The notes under the pieces are model-generated. The model had not been told where the DNA came from. It did no database searches and saw only the letters and a list, made by a program, of their open reading frames with translations. A program made the translations under genes and the position numbers. Below, piece by piece: positions 61,501 to 64,000 of a DNA stretch of 64,000 nt. The number at the start of each line of letters is the position of its first letter. Position 1 is the first letter of the stretch. The stretch is from Parelaphostrongylus tenuis (lineage: Eukaryota; Nematoda; Chromadorea; Rhabditida; Metastrongylidae). The stretch lies in assembly GCA_019055375.1 (NCBI GenBank), contig JAHQIW010004047.1:186001-250000 (forward strand), written 5' to 3'.

Positions 61501-63969
61501 AGAAAGGTTGAGCACGGCCTCATCAGAGGCGAGAGGACGCCACCCATTCAACATAGTTTGTGGTAGCGGCCAAGAATAAGAGTATTCGTCTAATCATGTG
61601 ACGGCAAGTGAGCCGATTGATGAGGTAGTAGCGTTCTGTGTGGATTTGAAGGTGTACTACAGGAAGAACACAAGAGCTATTTGAATGCTAAGCTTGGACC
61701 CAGGACGAAAAGCTCTTGTTCATATCACTGTTCAGAGGAATGCTGAGCAGCTATATGATATCATTATGATCAGGACCTCTATAGTAATTCACTCTTCTAC
61801 ACGACTTTCGACGTGGAAGCTCACAATATGAAATTACCGTAATGCAATGGATCACACGGTAGTAAATTTGTGGTTTCACCTCTTCGATCTCATCATTGCT
61901 CCAAGAACAAGCATCGCCTATCACAAAAGTAGCCGCCACAGAGATTTGGTGAGATCGTCAACCAACTTTTGGTGATTTGACGTTATCCATCATAGTGAAC
62001 GGAACCGGCTTTTTTAAATTTCAACGTTTGAGTTGAAAAACCAAGAGTTGCAGAATCACCATGGAATCCGTATTTCAAAAAACGTTATATGCCGAACTCT
62101 TACCTGTCTGTAGAAAGATGATGAATAAATCTGCAAGGTAAAGCAATATCAGTAGTAAATGAAAGTGAAGATGTTGACATCATCTCCACCGAAATTTTGC
62201 CTATAATAAAACTAATGCGGCCTCTTCAGGTGCAAAGCGAACATTTGTGCTCACCAGGAAGGCGATAAAGAAATTCACCCATGGTTATCTTTATCGTGAC
62301 CTTTTGATCGTTAACATCCGCCAGCTTCCAAATCAAAGTAGGTAGTCAGGATTAATTGTTTGGACAGTCTTCTATTCCGAAATCTAGCGTGCTATTTTGT
62401 CGGTGCAGCGTTGAACAATACCTGGTCTGGTGAGGATAAGACTTGAACACCTAAAGAGCCTTCTGTGAATTTCCATCAACACACATCGTCTCCTCATCAA
62501 TCGTAACTTGTCAGAATGCTAAGCTCATTCAATGAGACACTAACAAGACTGTGTTATTGTTCAAAACACGCTACCTCCGCGACATCGGTAATTGGTCCCG
62601 AATCTTCTACCTTTCTGTCATCTATTAACTCTTCATTCGTATCTTGAAAAGGAATGACAGAACTTTGGACGGGGGATAGCTATGAGATTATGCAGGGGAT
62701 TGAGCAGTGTAGACCACACCCACACTGTAGCAACATTCGTAGATGGATGCTTCGTAAGGGGACAAGAGACTGCTCTAACTCACTATTATCGATATAAGGA
62801 GAGCCTTCAATCCAGTTGAGACAGGGGCAGTTATGAAAGGTGCGGACAGCCATAGCAAATCGGTATCTAAAAATTTGACAACGAAAGTGTCACCGTCATA
62901 CAACGATATTGCTATCAACACGGAAAGGCTGGCCGTTTTTGGAATACTTTCTCGCCAAAATTATTCACTGCAATCTTGCAGATCTTCAAGTGAACATCAG
63001 AATCGGACACCATGTGAGTAAAAGTCGGTGGTTACCAGTTGCGACATTTTTGCTTTGTTGATGATGTCCTCTCCGTTACGTGAAACATTGACCAAACTGC
63101 ATGAATGTTGACCGAATCCGATTAGTTTTGTTGAATGATCGCTACTTAAGGAAATCTCACAAAACGATGCAAATGAGAAGTGGGATTGTTGTTGGCGCTC
63201 CACTCCCGTTCAGCTTAATAAAAATGTAATGCTGTAGTCATGTCAGAATGTTTCAAGAGGTCAAAGATAAGGGATAAAGGATTGATAAAGGAGACTTACA
63301 AAGCCGAGCGAATAAAAGCGAACTCTCAACAGCATCAGCGTATAGTGGAAGGAGTTAAGAACACTTGCTTCTGTGTCCATCGTTTGTTTCTCTAATTCCA
63401 TTGCTTTAACGTACACGTCTAAAACTAGGGCTCTACATAAGCAGGATGAAAAATCACTGAAAATTGTGAAAACTCGAGGTGACCATGTTGGAGTCAGACA
63501 GCTAAGAGAATGAATCCGTAGTGCTGACCTGCGTTGACGTCGAGAAAATGAGAAATGTTCTATTCACGTGAAATCTCGAAAAGGGAAATCTCGAACTGGG
63601 GATGCGTTTGAAGGACAACTGATGTTCATGGGTTTTATGGTCGAGGCAATCGGAGTCTTTGAGGTCACGAAATATGACCGCATACTCGATCGCGAAATTT
63701 TTCGCGAAGATCCGAGTAGATAAATGTCATGTTCGGTCAATTTCAGTGAACGGAACCGAACGGCTCTCTCCCATTTGTCAAATTAAGGATTTATTGGCGT
63801 CCATTCGAATCACTTCATTTTCAGTGGGAGACAGGTGTTAGAAGTAATTCACACAGAGAATGCAATAGAAAACTGCTTGGTGCTTACTTGCTTCTAAATA
63901 CTGTCTTTTAGGTGGATTGAAGGATTGTCGAAAGAACTTTCGAAACGCCTTGTTGCTGATCAAGTTAAG
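55551..63969 (+). CDS. polh-1: DNA polymerase eta (partial, C-terminus beyond window)
   Basis: Exons: 55551-55678, 55771-55917, 55980-56130, 58183-58320, 58424-58522, 60146-60304, 60378-60482, 60579-60659 (or 60661), 63912-63969 and onward. This Y-family polymerase copies past UV photoproducts. Visible: VVGLIDMDCFYAQVEQRERP (metal-binding D9), SYEARPFGVKRGM (Y49 and R58 equivalent to human Y52 and R61), VERASVDEAFLDL (D117, E118), then the HhH/thumb stretch RMLGGKLGHAI and SKNFPGKNAL, then little-finger start WIEGLSKELSKRL. The motif set fits eta better than kappa, iota or REV1. A CCATTTCCAG acceptor 40 bases before the ATG suggests trans-splicing. The eighth exon-ninth exon join is unresolved: the phase needs a GC donor at 60662 (GT|GC) or a missed mini-exon. 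The 3.2-kb intron there holds an RTE relic. PIP/UBZ ends would lie outside the window. Confidence 0.9.
56860..57728. mobile_element. Family C element, ~870 bp with long TIRs
   Basis: Left end TAGACGGAGATAAATGAATA, right end inverted TATACGGCAATAAATGAATA. Shared onward: TCGTT(C/G)GxTGGA, GGAGTATCAGCAATTATTCG / GGAGTGTAGAAAATCATTCA, CTGGCTAGAGxC. Interior includes CACTATCAGTAAGCATTCGA. In polymerase eta intron 3, directly followed by a SINE. Confidence 0.6.
57736..58038 (+). repeat. tRNA-headed SINE, family A copy 7 (best preserved)
   Basis: GCGCATGTGGCGCAGTGGTT (A box), CAATGGTTCGATCTCGCGCT (B box), CAGACTTGTCTGGGAGGATA, AGCAGCACTGACTCG, CGCGAGTCATTGTAAAGGCC, CATATGCATTCAATCACCTC and GATCAACGCCGAGAGCTTTA, ending in TTTATCCTTTATCC. 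Near-consensus. In polymerase eta intron 3. Confidence 0.85.
58600..58690 (-). repeat. tRNA-like element, family F copy 6
   Basis: Minus: GGGCTCGCTAGTGTAGTGGT, then ACGGGATCAACTCTCTCC. In polymerase eta intron 5, close to an opposite-strand copy. Confidence 0.45.
58757..58880 (+). repeat. tRNA-like element, family F copy 7
   Basis: AAGGTCGTGTAGTGGTTGAG, ACGCGGGTTCAGCTCCCACC, tail ATAGTACTCAGCATCCTTGA. In polymerase eta intron 5. Confidence 0.5.
59172..59428. mobile_element. Family H foldback element
   Basis: Left arm CGAGAAAACTTATCTTGATA, GGCTGACGTATCGGCGACCC, GCCTTCTTCAGAGCC. Right arm inverted CGAGAAAACTTATCTTGACA, GCCTGACGTTTCGGCGACCC, GCTTTCTTCAAAGCC. The centre is a TAGTA-rich stretch (59280-59340). 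In polymerase eta intron 5. Confidence 0.75.
59811..60100 (+). repeat. tRNA-headed SINE, family A copy 8
   Basis: GGCGCGTGTAGCGCAGTGGT, GATGGTTCGACCCTGTGCCC, CAGACTTGTCTGGGAGGATA, CGCGACTCATTGTTAAGGTC, AGATATGCATTCAATCTGCT and CAATGCCGAGAGCCTTATGC. Ends about 45 bases before exon 6 of polymerase eta. Confidence 0.75.
60893..61262 (-). other. 122-codon open frame, unknown
   Basis: An uninterrupted minus-strand frame inside polymerase eta intron 8, with no motif I recognise. It has a His-rich stretch around GHIHVYMDEHIHVCMHE that follows from tandem ACATGGATG repeats at 61072-61112. It may be part of a repeat; no splice sites were found. Confidence 0.25.
61500..63235 (+). pseudogene. Decayed RTE-type retrotransposon (endonuclease and RT)
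   Basis: Sense-strand fragments in the order of an RTE protein, separated by stops and frameshifts. Endonuclease: DEVVAFCVDLKVYYRK (61619), NAKLGPRTK (61687, the FNAK-G block), MDHTVVN (61850, the IDHI block). RT: KTVLLFKTRYLRDIGNWSRI (62542), YLSVIY, IIDIRRAFNPVETGAV (62787, the catalytic F/D-KKAFDSV block, with the motif Asp present), and CFVDDVLSV (63050, the YADD-equivalent FVDD), then KTMQMRSG. The element has no 3' tail that I can see. It lies in the sense direction in the 3.2-kb intron of polymerase eta, about 680 bases before the next exon. Confidence 0.8.
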
Positions 63970-64000
63970 GTAAAGCTTGTGAATCAATAAATACTGGTAA

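Overview
The window is eukaryotic nuclear DNA from a nematode, most likely a strongylid (clade V parasite or relative). The evidence is AT-rich sequence, tiny coding exons split by GT-AG introns with TTTCAG-type acceptors, start codons a few bases after an unpaired TTTCAG (candidate spliced-leader acceptors), and large intergenic and intronic deposits of decayed RTE, mariner, SINE and foldback elements. There are no operon-style prokaryotic features, CRISPR arrays or rRNA genes.

I could rebuild six protein genes from exon phase and homology. From left to right: (1) the 3' part of a GRIP-domain golgin (+, 1-328, running in from the left); (2) a METTL18-type protein histidine methyltransferase (+, 5690-10377, 6 exons, 225 aa); (3) a CYLD deubiquitinase (+, 27699-43174, 17 exons, 752 aa, catalytic Cys/His/Asp present); (4) a PRPF38B-like splicing factor (-, 41137-42765, 8 exons, 356 aa) lying inside intron 15 of CYLD on the opposite strand; (5) ribosomal protein uS8/RPS15A (+, 49691-51454, 3 exons, 130 aa, C. 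elegans rps-22 orthologue); (6) DNA polymerase eta (+, 55551-63969, at least 9 exons, C-terminus beyond the window). All exon phases join without frameshift except one unresolved junction in polymerase eta.

Everything else is mostly repeats. I recognise: a tRNA-headed SINE of about 300 bp in 8 copies (called A here); two further tRNA-headed SINE groups that share a body and tail (B and D); two short tRNA-like groups (E and F); several foldback or long-TIR DNA elements (C, G, H and single ones); three mariner relics, including a 575-bp hairpin made of two head-to-head mariner 5' halves; and two RTE-type reverse-transcriptase relics, one ending in a (TAAG)n tail. Introns carry most of the load: METTL18 intron 2, CYLD introns 1, 5, 7, 8 and 9, RPS15A intron 1, and polymerase eta introns 3, 5 and 8. 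The 16-23 kb stretch is the largest block where I recognise nothing.

Functionally the genes are unrelated housekeeping or signalling genes (Golgi tethering, translation, splicing, ubiquitin editing, translesion synthesis). The RPS15A-polymerase eta neighbourhood matches, from memory, the C. elegans arrangement of rps-22 and polh-1. All names rest on reading translations by eye; no database search was run.
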